DNA of 64,000 bases from CBDDIP01 sp965229005. GTDB lineage: Bacteria > Actinomycetota > Acidimicrobiia > Acidimicrobiales > Ilumatobacteraceae. The stretch is from contig CBDDIP010000001.1 in assembly GCA_965229005.1 (NCBI GenBank), forward strand, positions 124,001 through 188,000, read 5' to 3'. This document shows, in pieces, positions 17,840 through 25,462 of this stretch. The notes below the pieces were generated by a model. That model had not been told where the DNA came from. It did no database searches and saw nothing but the letters and a program-made list of their open reading frames with translations. Both the position numbers and the translations under genes were made by a program. Every line of letters begins with the position of its first letter. The first letter of the stretch is position 1.

Positions 17840-19533
17840 GAGAGGCCGACGATCTCGCCGTTCTCGTCGAAATCGATGATCGACGCGGCAGGGTGCGTTC
17901 CGAGTCCGGGCATGGTCCGCATCTCACCACAGATCGGGTACACGAACCCAGCCCCGACCGACGCACGCGCTTCGCGAACCGTGATCGTGTGCCCGGTGGG
18001 TGCACCCTTCAACGATGCGTCGGCGCTGATCGACAGGTGGGTCTTGGCGATGCACACCGGCAGGTGGCCGAACCCGTTGCGCTCGTAGTTCTCGAGCTGC
18101 TTGTTCGCCGTCGCCGTGTACTCCACCTTGGCCGCGCCGTAGATCGTCGTGGCGACGGTCTCGATCTTCTGCTTGAGCGTTGCCTCGTCGGCGTAGAGGA
18201 AGCGGAACTCGCTCGGCTCGTCGCACGCTTCGACCACGGCGCGAGCGAGGTCGGTGGCGCCGGCGCCGCCGTCGCTGAAGTGGGTGCACAGCGCGACGCG
18301 CGCGCCAGCTTCTTCGGCGATGCGGCGGATGGCGCCGTGCTCGCTGGCGTGATCGGTCGGGAAGGCGTTGATCGCCACGACCGGCGACACACCGTGGGCC
18401 TTCACGTTCTCGATCTGCTTGCGCAGGTTGGCACCGCCGGCCAGCACGTCGTCGGGGTTCTCCTGCAGCATCGCCTCGGGCAGTGGCTTGCCGGCGACGA
18501 CGCGGTACTTGCCGCTGTGCGCCTTGAGCGCGCGCACGGTTGCCACGAGCACTGCCGCATCGGGCACGAGCCCCGAGTTGCGGCACTTGATGTTGAAGAA
18601 CCGCTCGGCCCCCATGTCGGCGCCGAATCCGGCCTCGGTGATGAGGTACTCGCCGGCGTGGATGCCGATGAGGTCGCCGACGATCGACGAGTTGCCGTGG
18701 GCGATGTTGCCGAACGGCCCGGCGTGCACGATGACGGGCGTGTTCTCCAGCGTCTGCAGCAGGTTGGGCTTGATCGCCTCGCGCATGATCACCGCCATGG
18801 AGCCGGCGCCCTGCAGCTGCTCGGCCGTCACCGGCGCGCCCGCGTCGGTGTAGCCGACGACGATGCGGCCGAGGCGGGCGCGGAGGTCCTCGACCGAGGT
18901 GGCCAGCGCGAGGATCGCCATCACCTCACTGGCCGCAGTGATGTCGAACCCGGTCTGGCGGACGACGCCGTCCTCCTTGGTGCCCATCCCGATGACGATG
19001 TTGCGCAGGGCGCGGTCGTTGACGTCGAGCACCCGCCGCCAGGTGATGTTGTGCAGATCGAGTCCGAGCTCGTTGCCCTGGTGCAGGTGGTTGTCGAGCA
19101 TCGCCGACAGCAAGTTGTGCGCCGCGGTGACGGCGTGGAAGTCGCCGGTGAGGTGCAGGTTGAGCAGCTCCATCGGGATCACCTGGCTGTAGCCACCACC
19201 GGCTGCGCCACCCTTGATGCCGAAGGTCGGGCCCATCGACGGCTGACGCAGGCTGATCACCGCGTTCTTGCCGATGTGCTTCATCGCCTGGCCGAGGCCG
19301 ACGGTGGTGGTGGTCTTGCCCTCGCCGAGCGGCGTCGGGGTGATCGCCGTGACCACGACGTACTTGGCCTTCGGCCGGTCGGCGAGCTCGTCGATGGCGT
19401 CCAGGCTGATCTTGGCGAGGCTGCGGCCGTACGGCTCCAGCAGGTGCTCACCGATCCCCATCTGGGCGGCGATCTCGGGCAGCGGCTTCGGCGAACCCGC
19501 CCGAGCGATCTCCAGATCCGACGGAAAAGCCAT
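17836..19533 (-). CDS. fhs: formate-tetrahydrofolate ligase
   Basis: A 565-residue enzyme of standard length. The P-loop TPTPLGEGKTTTT is near residue 65 and SLRQPSMGPTFGIKGGAAGGGYSQV supplies the family's substrate loop. Fhs interconverts formyl-THF plus ADP and phosphate with formate, THF and ATP. In a demethylation route it would run toward formate and make ATP. The ATG at 19533 follows GGGGGGAACAC. A tandem operator of the shared type lies 55-89 bases upstream, tying this transcription unit to the betaine regulon although it is separated from the methyltransferase operon by 10 kb. Confidence 0.95.
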   Translation of the reverse strand: MAFPSDLEIARAGSPKPLPEIAAQMGIGEHLLEPYGRSLAKISLDAIDELADRPKAKYVVVTAITPTPLGEGKTTTTVGLGQAMKHIGKNAVISLRQPSMGPTFGIKGGAAGGGYSQVIPMELLNLHLTGDFHAVTAAHNLLSAMLDNHLHQGNELGLDLHNITWRRVLDVNDRALRNIVIGMGTKEDGVVRQTGFDITAASEVMAILALATSVEDLRARLGRIVVGYTDAGAPVTAEQLQGAGSMAVIMREAIKPNLLQTLENTPVIVHAGPFGNIAHGNSSIVGDLIGIHAGEYLITEAGFGADMGAERFFNIKCRNSGLVPDAAVLVATVRALKAHSGKYRVVAGKPLPEAMLQENPDDVLAGGANLRKQIENVKAHGVSPVVAINAFPTDHASEHGAIRRIAEEAGARVALCTHFSDGGAGATDLARAVVEACDEPSEFRFLYADEATLKQKIETVATTIYGAAKVEYTATANKQLENYERNGFGHLPVCIAKTHLSISADASLKGAPTGHTITVREARASVGAGFVYPICGEMRTMPGLGTHPAASIIDFDENGEIVGLS

Positions 19534-19587
19534 GTGTTCCCCCCAAGGACAGCCAAGTGCAACGGCGAGTGTCGCACACTGCAATCG

Positions 19588-19622
19588 AGTCCACAATACG
19601 GCATCGTGCCGCATCGTGGAAC
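19588..19622. promoter_or_regulatory. tandem putative IclR operator before fhs-folD
   Basis: AGTCC-ACAATAC-GGCAT (19588-19604) and GTGCC-GCATCGT-GGAAC (19606-19622) are 18 bases apart. The second shares its 7-base centre and right arm with the distal site of the corrinoid operon (7283-7299). The first is the weakest match of the eight sites. Confidence 0.64.
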
Positions 19623-19630
19623 CGACTGGT

Positions 19631-19954
19631 TCAGGTCGAGCGGCGGTCCAGACGAGGCTCGGCTCGACCTGCGGCCACGACCCGGGCGCGTCGAGGCAGG
19701 CTCCAGATCGCAGCGGCGTCGACGCGCAGCGCTGCCGCGACCGCGAGCTTCAAGTGGTCGCGAGGATTGAGCAGGCCCTGCTCGATGCGCACGATCGTGG
19801 CCTCGCTCACGCCCACGCGATCAGCCAGGAGTCGACGATCCCAGCCGAGCGCGGTGCGACGCGCGCGCAGCCGCTCACCGCACTCCGTGGCCCACTCGGC
19901 CACGAGCGTCCGTGCCGTCGTGATCGAGATCACCGGCTCGGGGGACGCAACCAT
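19631..19954 (-). CDS. small XRE-family HTH regulator
   Basis: A 107-residue protein with a Cro/C1-type helix-turn-helix at about residues 28-80 (LRARRTALGWDRRLLADRVGV, then SEATIVRIEQG). A short Arg-rich tail follows. I start at the ATG at 19954 (MVASPEPV). It is divergent from an HTH gene and an IrrE-type gene, with four GCAAG/CTTGC half-sites in the shared promoter region, so it may repress itself and the pair. No ligand domain is visible. Confidence 0.75.
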   Translation of the reverse strand: MVASPEPVISITTARTLVAEWATECGERLRARRTALGWDRRLLADRVGVSEATIVRIEQGLLNPRDHLKLAVAAALRVDAAAIWSLPRRARVVAAGRAEPRLDRRST

Positions 19955-19969
19955 GATGCCGAACGTACA

Positions 19970-19993
19970 TCTTGCGCAAGACGCAAGACTTGC
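19970..19993. promoter_or_regulatory. cluster of GCAAG half-sites, probable XRE operator
   Basis: TCTTGCGCAAGA (19970-19981) is a perfect 12-base palindrome. It is followed by GCAAG-A-CTTGC (19983-19993). A fifth GCAAG lies at 20046-20050, just before the divergent HTH gene. This layout is usual for autoregulated Cro/C1-type repressors. Confidence 0.5.
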
Positions 19994-20059
19994 ATTCACC
20001 CGCGCGATGGCCGGAGCGCGTTACGGGAGAAGTAATCCGGGAGGTGCAAGACTGCGCTG

Positions 20060-20728
20060 ATGGCAGCACGGTTCGTCGCGCTCGCGCAGTGCGTGCGCGA
20101 CGGCATCGGCGTGCCGGCCCCGCACGGCAGGATCAGCGAGCTCGCCCGTGAGCTCGACGTCTCGGTCGCTTCCGTCAGCCGCTGGTACTCGCTGTCCTCA
20201 TCGCCCGACGATCCGTCGCTGTGGCCGCGCATCGAGGCCGCGCTCGACCTGCCCAACGGTTCGTTGGCCGCGGCAGCGTTCGCCACGACAGCGGCGGACA
20301 CCGCTTCACGGCGGCGCACGCCATCAGCAGCGCCCACTGCGAGCACGTCCGTGCGCGAGACGTTGCGGCGGCTGATCCAGCAGCACCTCGACGCGACGAC
20401 GACCACGGACCTGGAGATCGTCGTCACGTGCGCCGCCTTCGCCAGAGCACACAGCGCCAATCCGAGCCCGACCGACCCGACAACCGATCCCGACGGCCAG
20501 CGCCGGTGGGCGCAACTGGAGCCGACGCTCGGCGATCTGCTGGCCGATGCGCCGGAGATCGACGACGCCTTCGACGTGATCTCCGCCCGGTACCACGACG
20601 CCGGAGTGGCGTGGCAGCGATGGGACGCGCAGCGATCGTCACGAGCCGCAGCAGCCGATGGCGACGGTCGCCGTCCGGCGTCGCCCCCGGCTCGTTCGGC
20701 GAAGCGCAACCGCCCCACCGGACGCTGA
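20060..20728 (+). CDS. HTH-containing protein of unknown role
   Basis: A 222-residue protein. An N-terminal helix-turn-helix-like segment spans about residues 24-42 (ISELARELDVSVASVSRWY) and is followed by an Ala/Thr-rich linker. A helical region (VRETLRRLIQQHLDATTTT) and an Arg-rich disordered tail complete it. I do not recognise the family. The likely start is the ATG at 20060, with GGGAGG about 20 bases upstream and a GCAAG site between. It lies 46 bases before the IrrE-type gene in the same direction and probably forms a unit with it. Confidence 0.6.
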   Translation: MAARFVALAQCVRDGIGVPAPHGRISELARELDVSVASVSRWYSLSSSPDDPSLWPRIEAALDLPNGSLAAAAFATTAADTASRRRTPSAAPTASTSVRETLRRLIQQHLDATTTTDLEIVVTCAAFARAHSANPSPTDPTTDPDGQRRWAQLEPTLGDLLADAPEIDDAFDVISARYHDAGVAWQRWDAQRSSRAAAADGDGRRPASPPARSAKRNRPTGR

Positions 20729-20774
20729 CGGACTCGCACGCACGACTCGCGCACCCCGGCGCGACGATGCGGGC

Positions 20775-21236
20775 ATGGAACGAACACCGTCGTGGCGCGT
20801 CTGGGCCGAGCTCGGTCGGCGACCACACATCGATCTCGCATGGGCTGTGCTCGTCGGCCACCGTGGGCGGATCGACGACCTGGGTCGCGGACGGCGGCGG
20901 ATCACGATCGACGCACGCCTCGATCCGATCGAACGACGTGCCGTGCTGGCGCACGAACTGGTCCACGACGAGCGCGGCATCCTGTTCACCGCCGACGTGC
21001 CCGATGCCGTCATCGCCAAGGAGGAAGCGTACGTGCGCGCCGAGACGTGTCGGCGGCTGGTGCCACCGCACGCGCTGCGCACCGAGGTTGCTCGCCAGAT
21101 GTCAGCCGGCGCAGGCGTCACCGCGGCCGACGTGGCCGGGTGGTTCGACGTGCCCGAGTCGGTCGCCGCCGACGCGCTCCGCTCCCTCGAACGTTTGGAG
21201 TTCGGTGAGAACGGCCGGATTCTGCGGATGCTCTGA
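20775..21236 (+). CDS. IrrE/ImmA-type metalloprotease-like protein
   Basis: A 153-residue protein containing LAHELVHDE (about residues 57-65), the HExxH zinc motif of IrrE/ImmA-type peptidases, which often cleave a partner HTH repressor. The C-terminal part (VTAADVAGWFDVPESVAADALRS) resembles the helical domain that follows the motif in this family. I use the ATG at 20775 (MERTPSWRVW); the frame is open earlier but overlaps the previous gene. With two HTH genes beside it, an inducible repressor-protease switch is plausible. No phage genes are seen nearby. Confidence 0.68.
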   Translation: MERTPSWRVWAELGRRPHIDLAWAVLVGHRGRIDDLGRGRRRITIDARLDPIERRAVLAHELVHDERGILFTADVPDAVIAKEEAYVRAETCRRLVPPHALRTEVARQMSAGAGVTAADVAGWFDVPESVAADALRSLERLEFGENGRILRML

Positions 21237-21282
21237 GGATCGAGTTTTACCGTGCTCCTCATCACCAGAGAGGGACGACACC

Positions 21283-22194
21283 ATGAACCACCACACGCAC
21301 CAGGCTGACGGCGAGATCGAGGACCACGACCGTGGCCTCGTCTTCGACCTCGACACGCTCTTGCAACGGCGCAACATGCTCAAGCTGCTGGCCGGCGGCG
21401 GCCTCGCCGTGGCGCTCGCCGCGTGCGGCAGCTCCGGCAGCAAGTCGTCCGCCACGCAGGCCACCACGGCAGCGACGAGTGGCAACACCGCCGGAACCAC
21501 AGCCGGGACGACCGCAGGAACGACAGCCGGGACCACGGCTGGTACGACCGCTGCGACGAGCGGCGACACGTCCTCGATCGGTGTCGTGCCGGAGGAGACG
21601 GCCGGGCCGTTCCCAGGCGACGGATCCAACGGCGCCAACGTGCTCACCGAGAGCGGCGTCGTGCGCAACGACATCCGCACATCGTTCGGCTCGTACTCCG
21701 GTACCGCCTCCGGCATCGACAGCACGATCTCGTTGACCGTCCTCGACAGCGCCAACGGGAACGCTCCCCTGGCCGGTGCAGCGGTGTACCTGTGGCACGC
21801 CGACCAGGCCGGCCACTACTCGCTGTACACCGCGAAGGATCAGAACTACTTGCGTGGCGTGCAGGTCACCGACGCCAACGGCACGGTCACGTTCACCTCG
21901 ATCTTCCCGGCCTGCTACGACGGCCGCTGGCCGCACATCCACTACGAGGTGTACTCGAGCGTGGACGACATCACGAACGCCGGCAACAAGATCGCCACGT
22001 CGCAGATCGCCCTGCCCGAGGACGCGTGCAACCTCGTCTACGCCACCGACGGCTACGAGCAGAGCGTGAGCAACATGACGCGGGTCTCGCTGGAGACCGA
22101 CAACGTCTTCAGCGATGGCTGGGACCTCGAGCTCGGCACGGTCACCGGCTCGGTCGACACGACGATGGCGATCGCCCTCATCGTCGCCGTCTGA
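21283..22194 (+). CDS. exported intradiol ring-cleavage dioxygenase-like lipoprotein
   Basis: A 303-residue protein. After a 35-residue polar start, MLKLLAGGGLAVALAACG is a lipoprotein signal (LAAC). A repetitive linker of five or so AGTT units precedes the catalytic part. PEETAGPFPGDG, HYSLY, then FPACYDGRWPHIHYE give the Tyr, Tyr, His, His set that binds Fe(III) in protocatechuate- and catechol-type dioxygenases. Being exported, it is more like the secreted intradiol enzymes of actinobacteria than the cytosolic PcaGH pair. Its substrate is unknown. A strong terminator follows at 22211-22250. Confidence 0.77.
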   Translation: MNHHTHQADGEIEDHDRGLVFDLDTLLQRRNMLKLLAGGGLAVALAACGSSGSKSSATQATTAATSGNTAGTTAGTTAGTTAGTTAGTTAATSGDTSSIGVVPEETAGPFPGDGSNGANVLTESGVVRNDIRTSFGSYSGTASGIDSTISLTVLDSANGNAPLAGAAVYLWHADQAGHYSLYTAKDQNYLRGVQVTDANGTVTFTSIFPACYDGRWPHIHYEVYSSVDDITNAGNKIATSQIALPEDACNLVYATDGYEQSVSNMTRVSLETDNVFSDGWDLELGTVTGSVDTTMAIALIVAV

Positions 22195-22210
22195 CCCGTC
22201 TCCCAGAGAT

Positions 22211-22250
22211 GACGAAGGCCCGGATCGCTTGTGCGATCCGGGCCTTCGTC
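22211..22250 (+). terminator. strong 18-base-pair hairpin terminator
   Basis: GACGAAGGCCCGGATCGC (22211-22228) pairs perfectly with 22233-22250 around a TTGT loop, ending in CGTCGTT. It lies 17 bases after the dioxygenase stop and 11 bases from the 3' end of the opposing tRNA, so it separates the two units. Confidence 0.83.
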
Positions 22251-22260
22251 GTTCAACGGG

Positions 22261-22333
22261 TGGAGGTGAGGGGAATTGAACCCCTGGCCTCAACAGTGCG
22301 ATTGTTGCGCTCTGCCAACTGAGCTACACCCCC
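22261..22333 (-). tRNA. tRNA-Ala (anticodon CGC)
   Basis: A 73-base tRNA folds fully: acceptor GGGGGTG/CACCTCC, D-arm GCTC/GAGC, anticodon stem CAACA/TGTTG, T-arm AGGGG/CCCCT with loop TTCAATT, discriminator A. The anticodon loop ATCGCAC places CGC at positions 34-36, reading GCG. The acceptor contains the G3-U70 wobble that defines alanine tRNAs. CCA is not encoded. Confidence 0.95.
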
Positions 22334-22399
22334 GTTGGGCGTGAGCAGTGTAGCGGCGAGGCTCAACTGCACACCAAGGCACTTCCGTGCCCGGCCAGT

Positions 22400-22957
22400 T
22401 CAGGCGGCGTTGAACCAGTTCGCTTCGCTGTAGCGGCGGTCGAGCTCGTAGTTGCGCAGCTGCACCAACCGGTAGCAGTACCCGCACAGCGAGACGAAGG
22501 CGAGAGCGAAGGCGTAGACCATCGCGTGCGACTTGGTGGTCGCAGCGAGGAAGGCAGTTGCCGAGGTGCTGGCAACGAGGATGAACAACACGTTGGCGCG
22601 GCGACGACGGACGACTTCGCGTTGGCTGACGCGCTGCACACGCATCTGGCCGTGACCACCCTGACGGCGAGGCGCCGGGGCGTCGTCACGCTCCATCACC
22701 GTGCTCCGACGATCGAGGCTGGCGCCGTGCATGCGCTGCTGGCCGACGGGCCGAGCGGGCGATTGCGTGAGCGGACGGCCCATCGAACGGATCGGCACCA
22801 TGGTGCGGGTGGGCACGGCCCGCTGCAGCGTCGAGAGCTGCCGGCGGAAGTCGCTGACCGATGAGTTCGGCCGATTCTCGACGCGTGAGCGGAGCAACGG
22901 CGGAATGATGACAGCCGCCCAAGCAGCGGCAATTGCAAGCAGCACGATCTTCCCCAT
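22400..22957 (-). CDS. membrane protein resembling the actinobacterial GlpR/SepX divisome receptor
   Basis: A 185-residue protein. One N-terminal transmembrane helix (VLLAIAAAWAAVIIPPLL) is followed by a polar Arg-rich segment (DFRRQLSTLQRAV) and a linker of about 80 residues. Two more helices lie near the end (ANVLFILVASTSATAFLAA and VYAFALAFVSLCGYC). This layout and the PPLLRSR...DFRRQLSTL region recall the gephyrin-like protein receptor GlpR (SepX in Streptomyces). The nearby moeA and galU genes match the neighbourhood of that gene in other actinobacteria. The family call is from memory and context, not a search. Confidence 0.5.
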   Translation of the reverse strand: MGKIVLLAIAAAWAAVIIPPLLRSRVENRPNSSVSDFRRQLSTLQRAVPTRTMVPIRSMGRPLTQSPARPVGQQRMHGASLDRRSTVMERDDAPAPRRQGGHGQMRVQRVSQREVVRRRRANVLFILVASTSATAFLAATTKSHAMVYAFALAFVSLCGYCYRLVQLRNYELDRRYSEANWFNAA

Positions 22958-23063
22958 GGGTTATCGGCGCCCGCTCGAGATGTTCAGAGAATGGTTCATG
23001 GTCACGTGTGTGTTCCTGGTGTCGAGCAGGTGGCCTGCTTCCATCCGGACGACATCCAAATCA

Positions 23064-23579
23064 TTACGGTTCTACTACGTTCGTAACGACGGACGCAATG
23101 TTAGCAGGGCGACGGAAGGTTCCCGATCGGCCCCCGGTCTTCTCCCACAGGGTGAGCTCGCCGATCACCATCGCCCGGTCGGCCGACTTGCACATGTCGT
23201 AGATGGTGAGCGCTGCGATGGAGCAGGCATGGAGCGCCTCCATCTCGACACCCGTGCGGTCGACCGTGTCGACTTGAACTTCCACGGCGATGTGGTCGTC
23301 GCCGATCTCGAAGTTGACGTACACCGAGCCCACGAGCAGGGGGTGACAGAGCGGGATCATGTCGCTGGTGCGCTTCGCGGCCTGGATTCCGGCGACGCGA
23401 GCGACGGCCAGCACGTCGCCCTTCTTCACCTCGCGGTTGGCGATCGCCTCGGTGGTGGCCGGCTCCATGAACACCTTGCAGCGAGCGACCGCTCGCCGGT
23501 GCGTCGGCTCCTTGGGGGTGACGTCGACCATGCGGGCACGACCCATCGGGTCGAGGTGTGTGAAGGTCAGGTCACTCAT
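23064..23579 (-). CDS. moaC: cyclic pyranopterin monophosphate synthase
   Basis: A 171-residue MoaC with the family motifs LTFTHLDPMGRARMVDVT, AAKRTSDMIPLCHPL, DRTGVEMEALHA and LTIYDMCK. It acts with MoaA in the first step of molybdenum cofactor synthesis. The normal length is kept. On its minus-strand upstream side TACGGT lies 10 bases before the ATG. Molybdenum cofactor supply fits a molybdenum-type formate dehydrogenase at the left end of the window. Confidence 0.95.
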   Translation of the reverse strand: MSDLTFTHLDPMGRARMVDVTPKEPTHRRAVARCKVFMEPATTEAIANREVKKGDVLAVARVAGIQAAKRTSDMIPLCHPLLVGSVYVNFEIGDDHIAVEVQVDTVDRTGVEMEALHACSIAALTIYDMCKSADRAMVIGELTLWEKTGGRSGTFRRPANIASVVTNVVEP

Positions 23580-23652
23580 CCGTCACGGAACCGTAGTCGT
23601 CGCGCCACGCTCCGTTGGTGCACCCTGCCGCCGACCGGCGCGCAACTCCGCC

Positions 23653-24612
23653 TCAGCTGGTGATCGGCGGACCGGAATCGACGACCTGGAAGGCCGACCC
23701 GGGGATGCCCTTCAGCGCGTTCAACTGGTCGTCGTCCCAGCCCGCGTTCGGCGCGCCCTGGAAGTACCAGTTGCTCCCGTTGTCGGCGACGATCAAGCCG
23801 TAGGTCTTCATCGCCTGGGCGATCACCTTCGCCTGCGTCGGCAACGCGCTGATGTCGTAGTCGGCGCGCAGCCGCAGTCGCGCTCCCATCGGCAGTGCGA
23901 GCGAGCTCGTGTTGCTGGAGGCGAAGTGAGTGGCGGGCAGCACGTAGGCGCGGCGAGTGGTGTTGAACGTCACCCGGATCGCGTGGTCGATGTGGCCGGC
24001 GGCGACCTCGTCGTAGCGGACGAGACCGGGCAGGATCGGCAAGCCGGCGGCGTCGGCGCTCGTCCAACCGAGCGGGCGCAGCAGGTTGGAGCGAAGGTCG
24101 AACTTCGCGCCCGACGCAGCCGCCCATCCCCCGCCACTGCGACGGGCGACGAACAGCTCGAACAGCTGGCACGTGCCCTGCTGCACGACGAGCACGTGAC
24201 CATCGCTGCCGGCTTCGACCGGCGCATTGAGTGGGATCGGGAACGGGCCGGGATCGCTCTCGTCGCCGTAGTCCGTGTAGGTGATCGGCACCAGCGGTTG
24301 GTTCTGCGGCACGACGACGTACGGAATGCCGTAGTCCGGGTTCTCGCCGAAGTCGGGGTGCAGCGATCCGCCGAGCCCGCTGATGATCTGCGCGCTCTGC
24401 GGGTGCAGCGGCGCGCCCGCCAACGGGATGTTCCAGCTGTTGTCGTTCGGGTACACCGGGCAGCCGCCGATCATCGGCGTGGACGGTGGGCTGACCCGAT
24501 CGGCGACCTCGGTTGCCGAGCCCGGCGTACTGATGTCGTCAGGCGGCGCGGCGACCGCCACGGCGGCGCCGACCGCGATCACAGCCGCTGCGATGAGTCC
24601 CGTCTTCCTCAC
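23653..24612 (-). CDS. exported protein of unknown function
   Basis: A 319-residue protein with a cleavable signal (MRKTGLIAAAVIAVGAAVAVA, then AAPP). The mature part has the stretches YPNDNSWNIPLAG, PDFGENPDYGIPYVVV, DESDPGPFPIP, SADAAGLPILPGLVRYDEV and GLIVADNGSNWYFQG, which look strongly conserved, as in a folded extracellular domain. I recall similar secreted proteins of unknown function in bacteria and fungi but cannot name a catalytic activity. It follows moaC on the same strand and is divergent from a small membrane protein. Confidence 0.66.
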   Translation of the reverse strand: MRKTGLIAAAVIAVGAAVAVAAPPDDISTPGSATEVADRVSPPSTPMIGGCPVYPNDNSWNIPLAGAPLHPQSAQIISGLGGSLHPDFGENPDYGIPYVVVPQNQPLVPITYTDYGDESDPGPFPIPLNAPVEAGSDGHVLVVQQGTCQLFELFVARRSGGGWAAASGAKFDLRSNLLRPLGWTSADAAGLPILPGLVRYDEVAAGHIDHAIRVTFNTTRRAYVLPATHFASSNTSSLALPMGARLRLRADYDISALPTQAKVIAQAMKTYGLIVADNGSNWYFQGAPNAGWDDDQLNALKGIPGSAFQVVDSGPPITS

Positions 24613-24663
24613 AGAGCGCGCACGCTACCCCACGAACAGCGACATCGCTCCCGGTCCGGCCCG

Positions 24664-24711
24664 AACTGGTCAGCGCATGAACACGACGTCGCCTTCATGC
24701 GCTGACCAGTT
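24664..24711. repeat. perfect 18-base inverted repeat in a divergent promoter region
   Basis: AACTGGTCAGCGCATGAA (24664-24681) is repeated in inverse at 24694-24711 around a 12-base loop. It lies between divergent starts (24612 and 24770), so it is not an obvious terminator. Its outer AACTGG is shared with the palindromic repeats at 24736 and 25400. Confidence 0.6.
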
Positions 24712-24735
24712 CAGGTCCACACCCTCGGCCATCCG

Positions 24736-24778
24736 GAACTGGATGTCTGGGCGGTGGCAGCATCGCGACATGGACATC
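24736..24778 (+). repeat. copy A of a palindromic repeat, overlapping a start codon
   Basis: GAACTGGATGTCTGGGCG (24736-24753) is identical to positions in copy B at 25400-25462, and the far arm GGACATC (24772-24778) is also shared. In this copy the right arm is degenerate after GACATC. The ATG of the following gene (24770) and its codons 2-3 come from the repeat. Confidence 0.6.
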
Positions 24779-25402
24779 GTCGGCGTACCTGCGGTCGAGT
24801 CCGGGGAGCGTGGCACCTGGAACCGTGGCGGCTTCGTCCTTGTGGCCGTCGGGCTCGTGCTCGCTGTCGGCAGCGCTGTGCTCGTCGACAATCCGTGGCG
24901 ACTTCTGGTCATCGACGAGCATGTCGGACTGATGCTCGTCGCACTTGGCATCGGTGTCGCTGCGGTCGGTGTCGGACTCACGATGGAAGCCGGGTGGCAG
25001 CCGTGGGTCGGTGGGCTCGGCCGCGCGGTGCTCATCCTCGAGTTCATCGGCGTGTGCGCAGTCGGAGCGCTGTACGCGCTCGGCAGCACGTTCGGACAGG
25101 CGAGCACGGTGAGCGAGACGCGGCTCGACAGAGTCACAGCGCTTCGGGTTCAGCGCATGGACGCCATGCTCAGCTCGTGTTCGCGCATCGAGCTCCTCGT
25201 CGGTGACGGTTGGTCGACGAAGCACGAATACGTGACGCCATGCGTCGGCGACGACCTCCAACAACTCGTCGTCACCGTCGCCGGCGACGAGGTGCACATC
25301 GCGCTGCCGTCCGGCGCGATCTGCATCGCCACCATCGATCGATCCGCCCTTGCGCTGCGACCGGTCGAACCGAGTGCCGCCTGCGACACCCTCGCGCTCT
25401 GA
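24770..25402 (+). CDS. small membrane protein of unknown function flanked by palindromic repeats
   Basis: A 210-residue protein with three or so hydrophobic segments between residues 20 and 110 (FVLVAVGLVLAVGSAVLV, VGLMLVALGIGVAAVGVGL, AVLILEFIGVCAVGALYAL). An extracytoplasmic C-terminal half with four Cys follows. No family is recognised. The ATG at 24770 lies inside a repeat copy, and the TGA lies inside a second copy (25400-25462). The gene may be a recent arrival bounded by repeats, or the repeats may simply serve as its start region and terminator. Confidence 0.6.
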   Translation: MDIVGVPAVESGERGTWNRGGFVLVAVGLVLAVGSAVLVDNPWRLLVIDEHVGLMLVALGIGVAAVGVGLTMEAGWQPWVGGLGRAVLILEFIGVCAVGALYALGSTFGQASTVSETRLDRVTALRVQRMDAMLSSCSRIELLVGDGWSTKHEYVTPCVGDDLQQLVVTVAGDEVHIALPSGAICIATIDRSALALRPVEPSAACDTLAL

Positions 25403-25462
25403 CGCAGAACTGGATGTCTGGGCGCGGCACATTGCCGCGCGTGGACATCCAGTTTTGGGTCA
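25400..25462. repeat. copy B of the palindromic repeat, acting as shared terminator
   Basis: A 19-base arm at 25400-25418 pairs with 25444-25462 with two mismatches, and an inner stem GCGCGGC/GCCGCGC (25422-25428, 25434-25440) closes on ACATT. Both convergent genes end inside it: the membrane protein TGA is 25400-25402 and the moaA stop is 25460-25462. The first 18 bases of its core equal copy A. Confidence 0.68.

Noticed and set aside
19631..21236. A prophage or integrative element remnant
   Set aside because: No integrase, structural genes or attachment repeats were seen; the adjacent tRNA at 22261 is intact and has no visible duplicated 3' end.
21478..21552. A CRISPR-like array at the repeated ACAGCCGGGAC units
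   Set aside because: It is the coding repeat of the Thr/Gly linker in the dioxygenase lipoprotein; units are short and have no spacers.
22195..22260. A small RNA at the strong hairpin
   Set aside because: The hairpin sits directly after a gene and before the opposing tRNA end; a terminator explains it.
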